This document shows, piece by piece, positions 24,626 through 32,640 of a stretch of 36,027 nt of DNA. The position numbers were made by a program, and so were the translations under genes. Origin of the DNA: Aliterella sp. RAGGC_92 (GTDB lineage: Bacteria; Cyanobacteriota; Cyanobacteriia; Cyanobacteriales; Chroococcidiopsidaceae); NCBI GenBank assembly GCA_030826005.1, contig JAPJOW010000006.1:1-36027 (forward strand). The letters are read 5' to 3'. Under the pieces are notes generated by a model, which was given only the letters and a program-made list of their open reading frames with translations, made no database searches and was not told the DNA's origin. Position 1 is the first letter of the stretch, and every line of letters starts with the position of its first letter.

Positions 24626-26260
24626 TTAGTAGGATCTGCTAGATAAATCTCCCGGTCGCTTTGGGATATTTCCGCGATCGTCAGGGTCGTCGTAAAGCCC
24701 CGTAGCATCAGCTTCTTTGAGGAATCCACTGTAGGCTTCCATGCCATGTTCGCTGATATCCAAGCCTTGAATTTCCTCCTCCGCAGCCACGCGAATACCC
24801 AAGGTCGCTTTGAGTGCCACCCAAAAAATGGTACTGAGAAGAACTGTAATTCCGCCTACGGAGACAATACCGATAACCTGAGACCAAACTTGCTGGAAAC
24901 CACCACCTAAAAGTAAGCCCCTGATAGGCCCTAAACCTTCCTCGTATAGATTCAAAGCACCAGCCGGTCCTTCGGCAAATAAACCTACTGCGAGAGTTCC
25001 CCAAACGCCACAAACTAAGTGAACAGAGGTGGCACCAACCGGATCGTCAATTTTAATTTTGTCAAAGAAGGTAACAGCAAAAACGACAATTACCCCAGAA
25101 ATCGCGCCAATTACCGCCGCCCAAGGTAAGCTCACAAAAGCACAACTAGCGGTAATCCCGACCAAGCCTGCTAGTATGCCATTAATAATCATCGACAAGT
25201 CCGGTTTGCCAAGGTATAACCAAGCGGTAGTAGTTGCCGCAATCCCACCTAACGAGCCTGCTAAGTTTGTTGTTAAAGCAATATGGGCAATACTTGGGCT
25301 TACTGCCATAGTTGAACCAGGATTAAACCCAAACCATCCTAACCACAAAATCAAAGCACCTAAAGTCGCAATACTCATGTTGTGTCCTGGCATTGCTACT
25401 GATTGCCCATTTTGATATTTGCCTAGGCGAGGCCCTAAAAAGGCTGCTCCCATTAATGCCGCCCAACCACCAACGGCGTGAACTACCGTCGATCCGGCAA
25501 AGTCCCAAAATCCAGCTTTTGCAAGCCAACCACCGCCCCAAATCCAATGTCCTGTAATTGGGTAGGCAATACCGACTAGAAATAAACTAAAAATTAAAAA
25601 GCTAACAAATTTAATCCGTTCGGCGACAGCACCAGAAACGATTGTTGCCGCCGTTCCAGCAAACACCAACTGAAATAAAAACTTTGCCCCCAAAGGTACG
25701 CCCGTCCAATTTAGAGCGCTAAAAACACCTTGATAAGCATCTCCCGTCGCGGGGCTATTGTCTGCGCCACTTAAGAACCAGCCATTAGTACCAAAAAATG
25801 GATTGCCATCGCCGAACATTAAGCCAAAACCAATCGCCCAAAATGCCACCGTAGATATTGCAAATACAATCAAGTTTTTCGCTAGAACGTTGACGGCGTT
25901 TTTTTGGCGGCAAAACCCAGTTTCTAGCATACAGAAACCAGCATTCATAAAAAATACCAAAAAGGCAGCGATGGACACCCATAAGGTATCCATCCCTACT
26001 CTCAAGCTTTGCAAGTCTTGCGTTACCTTGTCCGTAGTTGCCGGAGGCGCGTCTTGAGCAACGGCGGCGTAACTCCATACCATGACAATCAAGATTGCTA
26101 AAGGAATGCAGGCTTGCCAACTAGGAGTCAGTTGTTTAATTGCCCGCTCTAGTCGAGCCAAAAAAATTGGTATATTATTTTTATGACGCGAGCTTGAATT
26201 CCCGTATACCCGCCTTTTTGTCTGTTTCCACTTGGGCTTGTGCGTGACTTTTACCTTCAT
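24626..26260 (-). CDS. amt: Second ammonium transporter, extended N-terminus
   Basis: A 544-aa Amt-family protein, about 70 residues longer than its neighbour. It has a strongly basic N-terminal stretch of roughly 40 residues (MKVKVTHKPKWKQTKRR...) before a hydrophobic signal-like segment (CIPLAILIVMVWSYAAVAQ). The channel core then starts at LWVSIAAFLVFFMNAGFCMLETGFCR, with DFAGSTVVHAVGGWAAL and SVHLVCGVWGTLAVGLFA carrying the two pore histidines. The tail has EEEIQGLDISEHGMEAYSGF, matching the first Amt at the same place. I use the ATG at 26260. A TTG nine bases upstream is in frame. Sequence divergence puts it in a different Amt subgroup from its neighbour, so it is not a recent tandem copy. 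Confidence 0.92.
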   Translation of the reverse strand: MKVKVTHKPKWKQTKRRVYGNSSSRHKNNIPIFLARLERAIKQLTPSWQACIPLAILIVMVWSYAAVAQDAPPATTDKVTQDLQSLRVGMDTLWVSIAAFLVFFMNAGFCMLETGFCRQKNAVNVLAKNLIVFAISTVAFWAIGFGLMFGDGNPFFGTNGWFLSGADNSPATGDAYQGVFSALNWTGVPLGAKFLFQLVFAGTAATIVSGAVAERIKFVSFLIFSLFLVGIAYPITGHWIWGGGWLAKAGFWDFAGSTVVHAVGGWAALMGAAFLGPRLGKYQNGQSVAMPGHNMSIATLGALILWLGWFGFNPGSTMAVSPSIAHIALTTNLAGSLGGIAATTTAWLYLGKPDLSMIINGILAGLVGITASCAFVSLPWAAVIGAISGVIVVFAVTFFDKIKIDDPVGATSVHLVCGVWGTLAVGLFAEGPAGALNLYEEGLGPIRGLLLGGGFQQVWSQVIGIVSVGGITVLLSTIFWVALKATLGIRVAAEEEIQGLDISEHGMEAYSGFLKEADATGLYDDPDDRGNIPKRPGDLSSRSY

Positions 26261-26458
26261 CCGTCGCAACGATCCTTAAGTTAGTAAATACTTAATAATT
26301 TGGTGAAATCTTAACTTTTAACAACATCATGCTTTAGCCTCCGAAACACTTACCTTAACGCAATAGAAATGCCTAAAGTAACCTGTTTGGCTAAAACTAA
26401 AATCGTTTGTTAGCACCTTTTAAGTGTTTAATTTTGTATCATCACAAGCAGAGTTTCT

Positions 26459-26472
26459 GTATAAAAGGTTAC
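26459..26472. promoter_or_regulatory. NtcA box between second amt and DUF482 gene
   Basis: GTATAAAAGGTTAC fits GTAN8TAC exactly. On the plus strand, TAGCTT (26496-26501) follows after 23 bases and fits the NtcA-promoter -10 form TAN3T. Transcription would start near 26508. On the minus strand, CAAAAT lies 22 bases downstream, a weaker -10, and a start there would give the second amt gene a leader of about 164 bases. The symmetric box could serve both directions. Confidence 0.65.
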
Positions 26473-26507
26473 AGATATGAAAAGCGAGGGCAAAATAGCT
26501 TTAAGTG

Positions 26508-26656
26508 CAAATAACTAAGTATTTACACTTGCTCTCTGACCAACAAATAAACATAGCCCCGAAAATTTACGGTTTTATATCTCAATTATCTGTAATAGCC
26601 TAGATATGGAAAGCAAATTAGCCATTGCCTGAGTAGTTTTATTCAGGCAATTTTTA
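26508..26656 (+). ncRNA. Candidate NtcA-driven small RNA
   Basis: A possible plus-strand transcript of about 149 bases with no protein-coding gene of its own. Its inferred start follows the NtcA box and TAGCTT. Its end is an intrinsic terminator: ATTGCCTGA (26624-26632) pairs with TCAGGCAAT (26643-26651), extendable by a G-U and a T-A pair, then five T. The T-run is on the plus strand only and touches the stop codon of the convergent minus-strand DUF482 gene, so the terminator is oriented for plus-strand RNA. Cyanobacteria have NtcA-activated regulatory RNAs such as NsiR4, but I cannot show by eye that this is one. A shorter RNA starting inside is also possible. Confidence 0.5.
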
Positions 26657-27841
26657 TGTCCCATCGTTACTGGGATTAAAAGGTAAGTTTTGATTGATTG
26701 CTGCAATTTCTTGTTGTTCCATCTGGTTTACTTCTTTGATATAAGGCAGCAAAATCTGCGTTAGCCGTCGATTGTAAAAGCGGTGCATACTGTGATTGGG
26801 AGTCGCGGGAAAACCTCGCCGTTTTTTATGTCTTCCCCCAGCACCGGGATCGAAAGTTTGAATATTGCGGTTAATTGCCCACTCAATCGGCGCGTAATAG
26901 CAAGCATCAAAGTGCAAGCAGTCAATATCTTGAAAACTACCCCAGTAGCGCCCGTAGAGGCGATCGCCTTTAGTCAGGCAAAAAGACATCCCCATCGGCT
27001 GGCGTTTATCTAGTTCGTTATAAGCCGCGACAAATACCACCCGATGCCGATAATGAGCGTGTAACTGCTCGAAAAATCGTTTAGTTAAATACTTACTTCC
27101 CCACCAGCCAAACTTGTCGCAAGTATCGGCGTAAAAGCTATACATGAGCGGAAATAAAGACTTAGGAATCTCATCTCCTGTGAATACTTGCAACTGCAAA
27201 CCTTGCTTTTCTACCGCTTTGCGTTCGCGCTTAATATTGCGACGCTGATTGGCATTAAATATCGTCAAATAATCATCAAAAGTTTTAAAGCCCTGATTTT
27301 GCCAAATCGAGCTATGATGCAGCCACGCAGTAAAGCCATGACGCTCTAAAACACTTTTCCATTCTGGATCGACATAAAGAAAATGACAGCCAGAAATATT
27401 TTGGCGATCGCAAAAATAATCGATCGCCCCCACCATCAACTCTGTAATCTCGCCTTCGTCTTCCCCTGGCGCAATCAAAAATCGGTAGCCCTCGGCGGGT
27501 GTAAAGGGTGACATTCCCAGTAATTTTGGATAATAATCTATGCCAATTCGTTGCGCTACCTCTGCCCACTGCTGGTCAAAAATAAACTCCCCGTAGCTAT
27601 GACCTTTAAGATATAGTGGCGCTGCTGCAATCAATTGGCGATCGCGCCAAATAGTCAAGTGATTTGGCAACCAACCAGCTTGGGGTATAGCACTTCCAGA
27701 GCTTTCTAAGTTATTTAACCATTCCCACTCCAAAAAAGGTGTTTTCAGAGGCATAGCGAGGGCATCCCAAGCCGCTTGAGGAATTTCCGCAACTTTGTTA
27801 ATCCACGCAACTTGATAACTAGGCTGAATTGATTTGACCAT
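26654..27841 (-). CDS. Predicted N-acyltransferase, DUF482 (COG3146) family
   Basis: A 395-aa cytoplasmic protein of the GNAT-like, FemAB-related DUF482 family, annotated as predicted peptidoglycan-type N-acyltransferase. The biochemical reaction is not established for most members. Landmarks are the start region WDALAMPLKTPFLEWEWLNNLE, the central NANQRRNIKRERKAV, and the characteristic C-terminal block FDACYYAPIEWAINR...FDPGAGGRHKKRRGFPATP with NHSMHRFY. Length is normal. It lies 29 bp after the RibD-C gene and is probably co-transcribed with it. Its stop codon overlaps the T-run of the terminator used by the opposite-strand candidate RNA. Confidence 0.88.
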   Translation of the reverse strand: MVKSIQPSYQVAWINKVAEIPQAAWDALAMPLKTPFLEWEWLNNLESSGSAIPQAGWLPNHLTIWRDRQLIAAAPLYLKGHSYGEFIFDQQWAEVAQRIGIDYYPKLLGMSPFTPAEGYRFLIAPGEDEGEITELMVGAIDYFCDRQNISGCHFLYVDPEWKSVLERHGFTAWLHHSSIWQNQGFKTFDDYLTIFNANQRRNIKRERKAVEKQGLQLQVFTGDEIPKSLFPLMYSFYADTCDKFGWWGSKYLTKRFFEQLHAHYRHRVVFVAAYNELDKRQPMGMSFCLTKGDRLYGRYWGSFQDIDCLHFDACYYAPIEWAINRNIQTFDPGAGGRHKKRRGFPATPNHSMHRFYNRRLTQILLPYIKEVNQMEQQEIAAINQNLPFNPSNDGT

Positions 27842-27870
27842 ACAAAAAATCTATAACGGCAAGGCTACCA

Positions 27871-28584
27871 TTACAGCGTACTCAAATCGTCCTGCCATTG
27901 GCGGCGATAGTGCAAAAAAACTTCTGAAGCGATTACTTTTGCCGATAGTAATTTCAAACGCGGTGCAATTGCTTCGCTAAATCCTTCACCGCCTACAGGC
28001 GTAGGTGCGTTACTTCCACCCAACAGCAACGGACAAACTGTTAACCACAATTCGTCAATCGAATCGGCGGCTAACAAAGCGGCTACGATTTCGCCACCGC
28101 CTAATACCGCCAAACGATTTATCCCCATCGCTGATAGTTTTTCCATAGCACTTAGCCAATCAATCTGACTTTTAGTAGATGTTTCGCAGACAATAACTTG
28201 CTTAAACTGGGGTTTATTTTGCCAAGCCTCAGCGCCGATACTTGTCGTTAACAAGTATCGGGGAACTCTTTGGTGAAAAAAACGCAACTGACAATCTAAA
28301 TCGCCACTAAGAGAAACAACAATTTGAATTGGCTGCAAAGGTAGCGATCGCTGGTATCTTTGTTGTATAAGTTGTGGCTGAGAAACACGCATAGTCGTGC
28401 CGTAAGCGCGGAGCGTACCAGCACCGAACAAAACGCCATCGGCGGCAGCAATTTGCGCTTCTAAGTGGTCTTTGTCGGCGGGGGACGAAAACCGCGCCGG
28501 CGATCGAGAGCGATCGGCAATTTTGCCATCGGCGCTCATTGCCAAAACGACCGTAGTGTAAGGACGATTGTTAGATAAGGTCAT
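27871..28584 (-). CDS. RibD C-terminal / dihydrofolate-reductase-fold reductase
   Basis: A 237-aa protein made of the RibD C-terminal reductase domain alone, without the deaminase half. The family reduces the ribose of the riboflavin precursor with NADPH, though standalone copies may have other pyrimidine substrates. Visible marks are the start TTVVLAMSADGKIADRSRSPARFSS, ADGVLFGAGTLRAYGTTMRV, then the NADPH loop LAVLGGGEIVAALLAADSIDELWLTVCPLLLGG. The product name is general because no other rib gene is nearby. It is the first gene of a two-gene minus-strand unit with the DUF482 acyltransferase and is divergent from the sensor kinase. Confidence 0.85.
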   Translation of the reverse strand: MTLSNNRPYTTVVLAMSADGKIADRSRSPARFSSPADKDHLEAQIAAADGVLFGAGTLRAYGTTMRVSQPQLIQQRYQRSLPLQPIQIVVSLSGDLDCQLRFFHQRVPRYLLTTSIGAEAWQNKPQFKQVIVCETSTKSQIDWLSAMEKLSAMGINRLAVLGGGEIVAALLAADSIDELWLTVCPLLLGGSNAPTPVGGEGFSEAIAPRLKLLSAKVIASEVFLHYRRQWQDDLSTL

Positions 28585-28906
28585 CGCGTATATTTAGTAA
28601 TTGGTAAAAAAACACTTGTACATAGATAACAGCTTTTTAATAGCGATCGGGGTATCATAACAAGTGCAAAGATTATTTATACACTCCACGCGCTGGAAGA
28701 ATTAGTTAGTAAGTAGTGTTGTTTAAAGAATATATTTATTAAATTGGTCTGGAGAATTAAGCATAGAAGTTGTAATTAGTAGGAATACACAGACCCTAAA
28801 AAATTTTGCTCAAACAACGCCAGACATCGGTAAACCGCAAAAATTGATGTTAGCACTACGAGCATAAATAATCTTAGGTTGTGTCTTTATTTGAGGACAT
28901 TGTTAT
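28585..28906. other. Divergent spacer RibD-C / sensor kinase
   Basis: About 320 bases, AT-rich, without a gene I can support. It must hold the promoters of both divergent genes. GGTCTG (28746-28751) and CAGACC (28790-28795) form a loose inverted repeat, too short and too far apart to assign. A GAGGA ribosome site lies ahead of the kinase ATG. No perfect GTAN8TAC box was found. Confidence 0.4.
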
Positions 28907-30850
28907 ATGGTTAAGCTCAATCAATCCTCGTTTCGCCGCATATTGCTATCGAGAATATTGCTTTTGAGCGTACCAGTTTTGTTGATAGGTGAAACTGTAG
29001 CCTATCGCCAAGTCCGCTCTAGTTTGCTAGAAACATCGCGCCAGCACATCAATACTAGCGCTGTAGGCAAAAGCGAACAGATTAAAGCTCAAATTGCCAC
29101 CATGCAAACAAAAATGCTGTTAGCAAGTCAAACTACAGTGCTAAAATCGGGAACGCCCGTAGCAATTAAACAATTTTTAGACAAACTCCTGCTCCAACTA
29201 CCAACTAATACTCAATGCCTTCAAGTTACAAGTTTGCCCGACAATCAAGTAATTGCTAGTACCTGCGATCGCTTTTATCCGAAAACAAAATCGCAGTTAT
29301 GGTCGCCCAAGCAAAAAGATTTGCTTTTAGAACCGCAAAATATTCAGATTGAATCGGTACAAGCAGGCTCATCCACTGCCAAGCAAATGCAGTTAGTCTT
29401 ATCTGCGCCTATATACAATAATGCCCTGCAACTACGTTATGTCTTGAAAATGCAATCAGTTTTAGACGTTCAAGGCAGTACGAACAAGTCCAATTTAGAA
29501 GCAATGACCGATGCCACAATTGTAGTTACCGAAGATGGCACGATCGTGGCTCATCCATTAGTCGAGCGTCTAGGAGGAAATATTCGTCAAGAGTCAGAGC
29601 CAGAATTATGGCAGCAGGTAATTAACCAAGCGATCGCTCAAGAAAAAAACGATCTAAAAAATTTATCATTTAGCCAAAATGGAGAAACTTTAATAGCAGG
29701 CTATCAAGCGATTGCGAGTCCAATTACTAGCGAAAAAGGCAAGCACTGGATCGTTATAGCCGTAACCCCCCAGCGCCGAGCTTTACAGGGTTTAGAAGAA
29801 ATCAAATTAATTTTATTTTTACTTACCCTCAGCTTGCTAGGTGCGAGCTTACTAACAGCACTGCGTCTAGCTCGTGAATTAGCAGAACCTTTAGAGCAGT
29901 TGCGAGACTATGCCCTCAAATTGCAAAATCACCATGAAGTTAAACGGATGCCCCATAACTTCAAAATTAAAGAATTTAACCAACTAGCTGCCGCTCTCGA
30001 TCGCATGGTAGAAAGGCTGAAAATGTCCGCCGAAGAACTAGAAATAGCTTGGGAAGAAGCCAAAGCCGCCAACGAAAGTAAAAGTAATTTTTTAGCCACA
30101 ACTTCTCATGAATTGCGAAACCCCCTCAATGCCATCATCAATTGCATTCGTTTAGTTCGAGATGACTGCTGCGACGACGCGCAAGAAGAAACAGAGTTTT
30201 TGGAACGGGCAGAAGATGCGGCAATTCACTTACTAGGCATTATTAACGACTTGCTCGACATTGCCAAAATTGAATCAGGTAAGCTTTCTTTAGTTATTGA
30301 AGAAATAGACCTAAAGCAGGTATTGCAAGAAGTAATTAGTTTGCAGGCAATTCACATCCAGCAAAAAAACTTGCAATTAATCGTTGCTAAAACACCCGCG
30401 CCAATTATTGTTAAAGGCGATCGCGCTAAGTTAAAGCAAGTCCTCATCAATATAATTGGCAATGCCGTAAAGTTTACCGAAACTGGCAGCATCACTATTA
30501 AAACTCAATTCGAGTCTGAATCTAGCAGTAATAGCTTGCGCGTAGTCATAATTATTGAAGACACAGGCATTGGTATCGATCCATCCCAGCAACATAAGCT
30601 ATTTCGTCCCTTCGCAATGGCAGATGGAACGACAACGCGAAAATTTGGCGGTACAGGGCTAGGACTTGCTATTTCCAGAAACCTAATAGAACTAATGAAC
30701 GGCAGTATCATGTTGTGTAGTGCCGGAATCGATCGCGGCACAACGGTAGCAATTTCTTTACCTATAATCGATTTTGTGGAACTGCCTCAAGACTTGCAAG
30801 TAATAAAACCACCGAGCATCGCTACTCCTCCGGCGGGCTTAATGCCATAA
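28907..30850 (+). CDS. Membrane sensor histidine kinase with Cache-type sensor
   Basis: A 647-aa two-component sensor. A first membrane helix (about 11-28) and a second (about 300-322) enclose a large periplasmic region that looks like a double Cache domain (DATIVVTEDGTIVAHPLVERLGG). HAMP follows (LARELAEPLEQLRDYALKLQ), with a short coiled coil. The HisKA domain has phospho-acceptor His401 in FLATTSHELRNPLNAI. The ATPase domain has the N box KQVLINIIGNAVKFTE, G1 EDTGIGID and G2 GGTGLGLAISRNLIELM. All key residues are present. There is no receiver domain and no response regulator nearby, so it is an orphan kinase whose signal is unknown. Its last 29 bases overlap the end of rnc on the other strand. 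Confidence 0.93.
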   Translation: MVKLNQSSFRRILLSRILLLSVPVLLIGETVAYRQVRSSLLETSRQHINTSAVGKSEQIKAQIATMQTKMLLASQTTVLKSGTPVAIKQFLDKLLLQLPTNTQCLQVTSLPDNQVIASTCDRFYPKTKSQLWSPKQKDLLLEPQNIQIESVQAGSSTAKQMQLVLSAPIYNNALQLRYVLKMQSVLDVQGSTNKSNLEAMTDATIVVTEDGTIVAHPLVERLGGNIRQESEPELWQQVINQAIAQEKNDLKNLSFSQNGETLIAGYQAIASPITSEKGKHWIVIAVTPQRRALQGLEEIKLILFLLTLSLLGASLLTALRLARELAEPLEQLRDYALKLQNHHEVKRMPHNFKIKEFNQLAAALDRMVERLKMSAEELEIAWEEAKAANESKSNFLATTSHELRNPLNAIINCIRLVRDDCCDDAQEETEFLERAEDAAIHLLGIINDLLDIAKIESGKLSLVIEEIDLKQVLQEVISLQAIHIQQKNLQLIVAKTPAPIIVKGDRAKLKQVLINIIGNAVKFTETGSITIKTQFESESSSNSLRVVIIIEDTGIGIDPSQQHKLFRPFAMADGTTTRKFGGTGLGLAISRNLIELMNGSIMLCSAGIDRGTTVAISLPIIDFVELPQDLQVIKPPSIATPPAGLMP

Positions 30851-31541
30851 ATGCCACTTGAGCGGCGGCTTGTTCTGCGGCTTTAATCGAGCGTCCCTTA
30901 CCTTCACCAAGTTGCCGATCTTGCAGCCAAACTTGAGCCGTAAACCGCTCCTCTGCTGCCTCTAGGCGATGCCCTTGATTTTCTACGACCCGGTACTCTG
31001 GTAAGGTTTTGAAGTGTCCTTGAGTCCATTCTTGCAAAGCAGCTTTGTAATTAAGCCGGGTCGGATCGCGGCGAATTTCTGTAGCTAATTGAATAAAGTG
31101 CGGATCGAGCCAAGGTCTAATTAGTTCTAAAGTATGAGTGCTAAGGTATAAAGCTCCAATTACCGCTTCAAAAGCATCGGCTAACCTCGATTGTTGCCCC
31201 TCCTTACTACTGCTAGTCGCCAGTAAATAAGGTTCAATATTGTAATTCATCGCCAAAGAAGCCAAAATGCGATCGCTCACCAATACCGAACGAATTGCCG
31301 TAAATTCCCCCACAGTCCAATCTGGGTAAACTTCCCACAACACTTCTGCCGCCACAAGGCGCACTACCGCATCGCCGACAAATTCTAATTGTTCGTAGTT
31401 TGCCTCGGTAGAGAAACTTGGATGAGTTAGCGCCAAATCTAGTAACTGCCAGTTTACAAGAGTTGCTGGAACTCCCATTACTTGCAGCAATTTTTCTAAC
31501 TGCTTTTGGCGACGCGGATAACTCAATAGGAAGTTTGACAT
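30822..31541 (-). CDS. rnc: Ribonuclease III
   Basis: A 239-aa double-strand-specific endoribonuclease for rRNA and mRNA processing. The catalytic domain has LALTHPSFSTEANYEQLEFVGDAVVRL, the family signature in the form QLEFVGD (more often RLEFLGD), and the second acidic cluster LADAFEAVIGALYLS. The C-terminal double-stranded RNA-binding domain runs from NYKAALQEWTQGHF to GEGKGRSIKAAEQAAAQVAFMAL. All acidic metal ligands are kept. Cyanobacteria often have two or three RNase III-type proteins. This is a full-length form with both domains. It overlaps the kinase gene tail to tail by 29 bases, so the two 3-prime ends can form antisense RNA. Confidence 0.94.
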   Translation of the reverse strand: MSNFLLSYPRRQKQLEKLLQVMGVPATLVNWQLLDLALTHPSFSTEANYEQLEFVGDAVVRLVAAEVLWEVYPDWTVGEFTAIRSVLVSDRILASLAMNYNIEPYLLATSSSKEGQQSRLADAFEAVIGALYLSTHTLELIRPWLDPHFIQLATEIRRDPTRLNYKAALQEWTQGHFKTLPEYRVVENQGHRLEAAEERFTAQVWLQDRQLGEGKGRSIKAAEQAAAQVAFMALSPPEE

Positions 31542-31656
31542 GAAAGTTGTTTAGCCGATTTGAGCAAATTGTCTATATTATTGGCACAGTTTAATTGACT
31601 TACTAGCAAAGTAATTAAAGCGATCGCGTTATTTTTAATTTTAAACTTCGATTTTT

Positions 31657-32574
31657 ATGGATTTACCGCTAATTTATCATCCTGACTATGTTGTACCTTT
31701 GCCAGCCCCGCATCGTTTTCCCATGCCCAAGTTTCGGCAATTGTACGAGCTATTATTAACGGATAAAGTAGCTTCCCCAGCGCAATTTTTTTTACCAGAA
31801 ACTCCCCCCCAGCAGTGGATTGAGCTAGTCCACACCTCCGAATACGTGCAAGCATACCTACAAGGCACGTTAGATGCTAAAGCCCAGCGTCGAATTGGCT
31901 TACCTTGGAGTCCGCAATTAGTTAAACGCACTTGTACGGCCGTCGGAGGAACAATTTTTACGGCAAAACTCGCCCTCAAATATGGTTTGGCTTGCAATAC
32001 GGCGGGTGGTACTCATCATGCTTTTCCCAGTTACGGATCGGGCTACTGCATTTTTAATGATTTAGCAATCGCCTCGCGCGTTATCCAGCAACTCAATCTT
32101 GCCCGCAAAATTCTCATTATCGATCTAGACGTGCATCAAGGGGACGGTACGGCGTTTATTTTTCAAAACGATCGCAGTGTATTTACTTTTTCTATGCACT
32201 GCGAAGTTAATTTTCCTAGTCTCAAACAAGTCAGCGATTTAGATATTTCCCTTCCGGTAGGGATGGAAGATGAGGATTATTTACAAACTCTGGCAAATCA
32301 TTTATCCAATCTACTGGTTACTGTTAAACCCGATTTGGTATTATACGATGCGGGGGTAGATACTCATATAGGCGATCGCTTGGGCAAATTAGCCCTTACC
32401 GATACAGGGATTTTTCGCCGGGAAATGCAAGTATTATCTACCTGTATTGCAGCTAGATACCCGGTGGCTTGCGTAATTGGTGGCGGCTATGCTGACGATC
32501 TTAGTAGCCTCGTATACCGTCACTCTTTGCTGCACCGCGCTGCTAGTCAAGTTTATCGTCAATACAATTTATAA
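31657..32574 (+). CDS. Histone deacetylase-fold metal hydrolase
   Basis: A 305-aa member of the bacterial HDAC/AcuC/acetylpolyamine amidohydrolase superfamily. Zinc ligands are in IIDLDVHQGDGTA (about residues 154-166) and LYDAGVDTH (about 229-237). The active-site histidine pair is in TAGGTHHAFPSYGSGYCIFNDLA. The C-terminal GGGY (VIGGGYADD) is the family loop. In bacteria such enzymes remove acetyl groups from small polyamines or lysines, and the substrate here is unknown. The gene starts 115 bp from the rnc start codon and is divergent from it. It is followed by a hairpin terminator shared with the convergent repeat-protein gene. Confidence 0.9.
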   Translation: MDLPLIYHPDYVVPLPAPHRFPMPKFRQLYELLLTDKVASPAQFFLPETPPQQWIELVHTSEYVQAYLQGTLDAKAQRRIGLPWSPQLVKRTCTAVGGTIFTAKLALKYGLACNTAGGTHHAFPSYGSGYCIFNDLAIASRVIQQLNLARKILIIDLDVHQGDGTAFIFQNDRSVFTFSMHCEVNFPSLKQVSDLDISLPVGMEDEDYLQTLANHLSNLLVTVKPDLVLYDAGVDTHIGDRLGKLALTDTGIFRREMQVLSTCIAARYPVACVIGGGYADDLSSLVYRHSLLHRAASQVYRQYNL

Positions 32575-32608
32575 ACTGGAAGGTATGGAATCGCCATACC
32601 CTCCAGTT
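32574..32608. terminator. 15-bp hairpin between HDAC-fold and repeat-protein genes
   Basis: The arms AACTGGAAGGTATGG (32574-32588) and CCATACCCTCCAGTT (32594-32608) pair at 14 of 15 positions around the loop AATCG. The left arm begins in the stop codon of the HDAC-fold gene. No T-run follows directly, but the position between convergent stops suggests a two-way transcription barrier. Confidence 0.65.
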
Positions 32609-32640
32609 CATGCAAAGCAAGGGTTTACTAATTACCTTTA

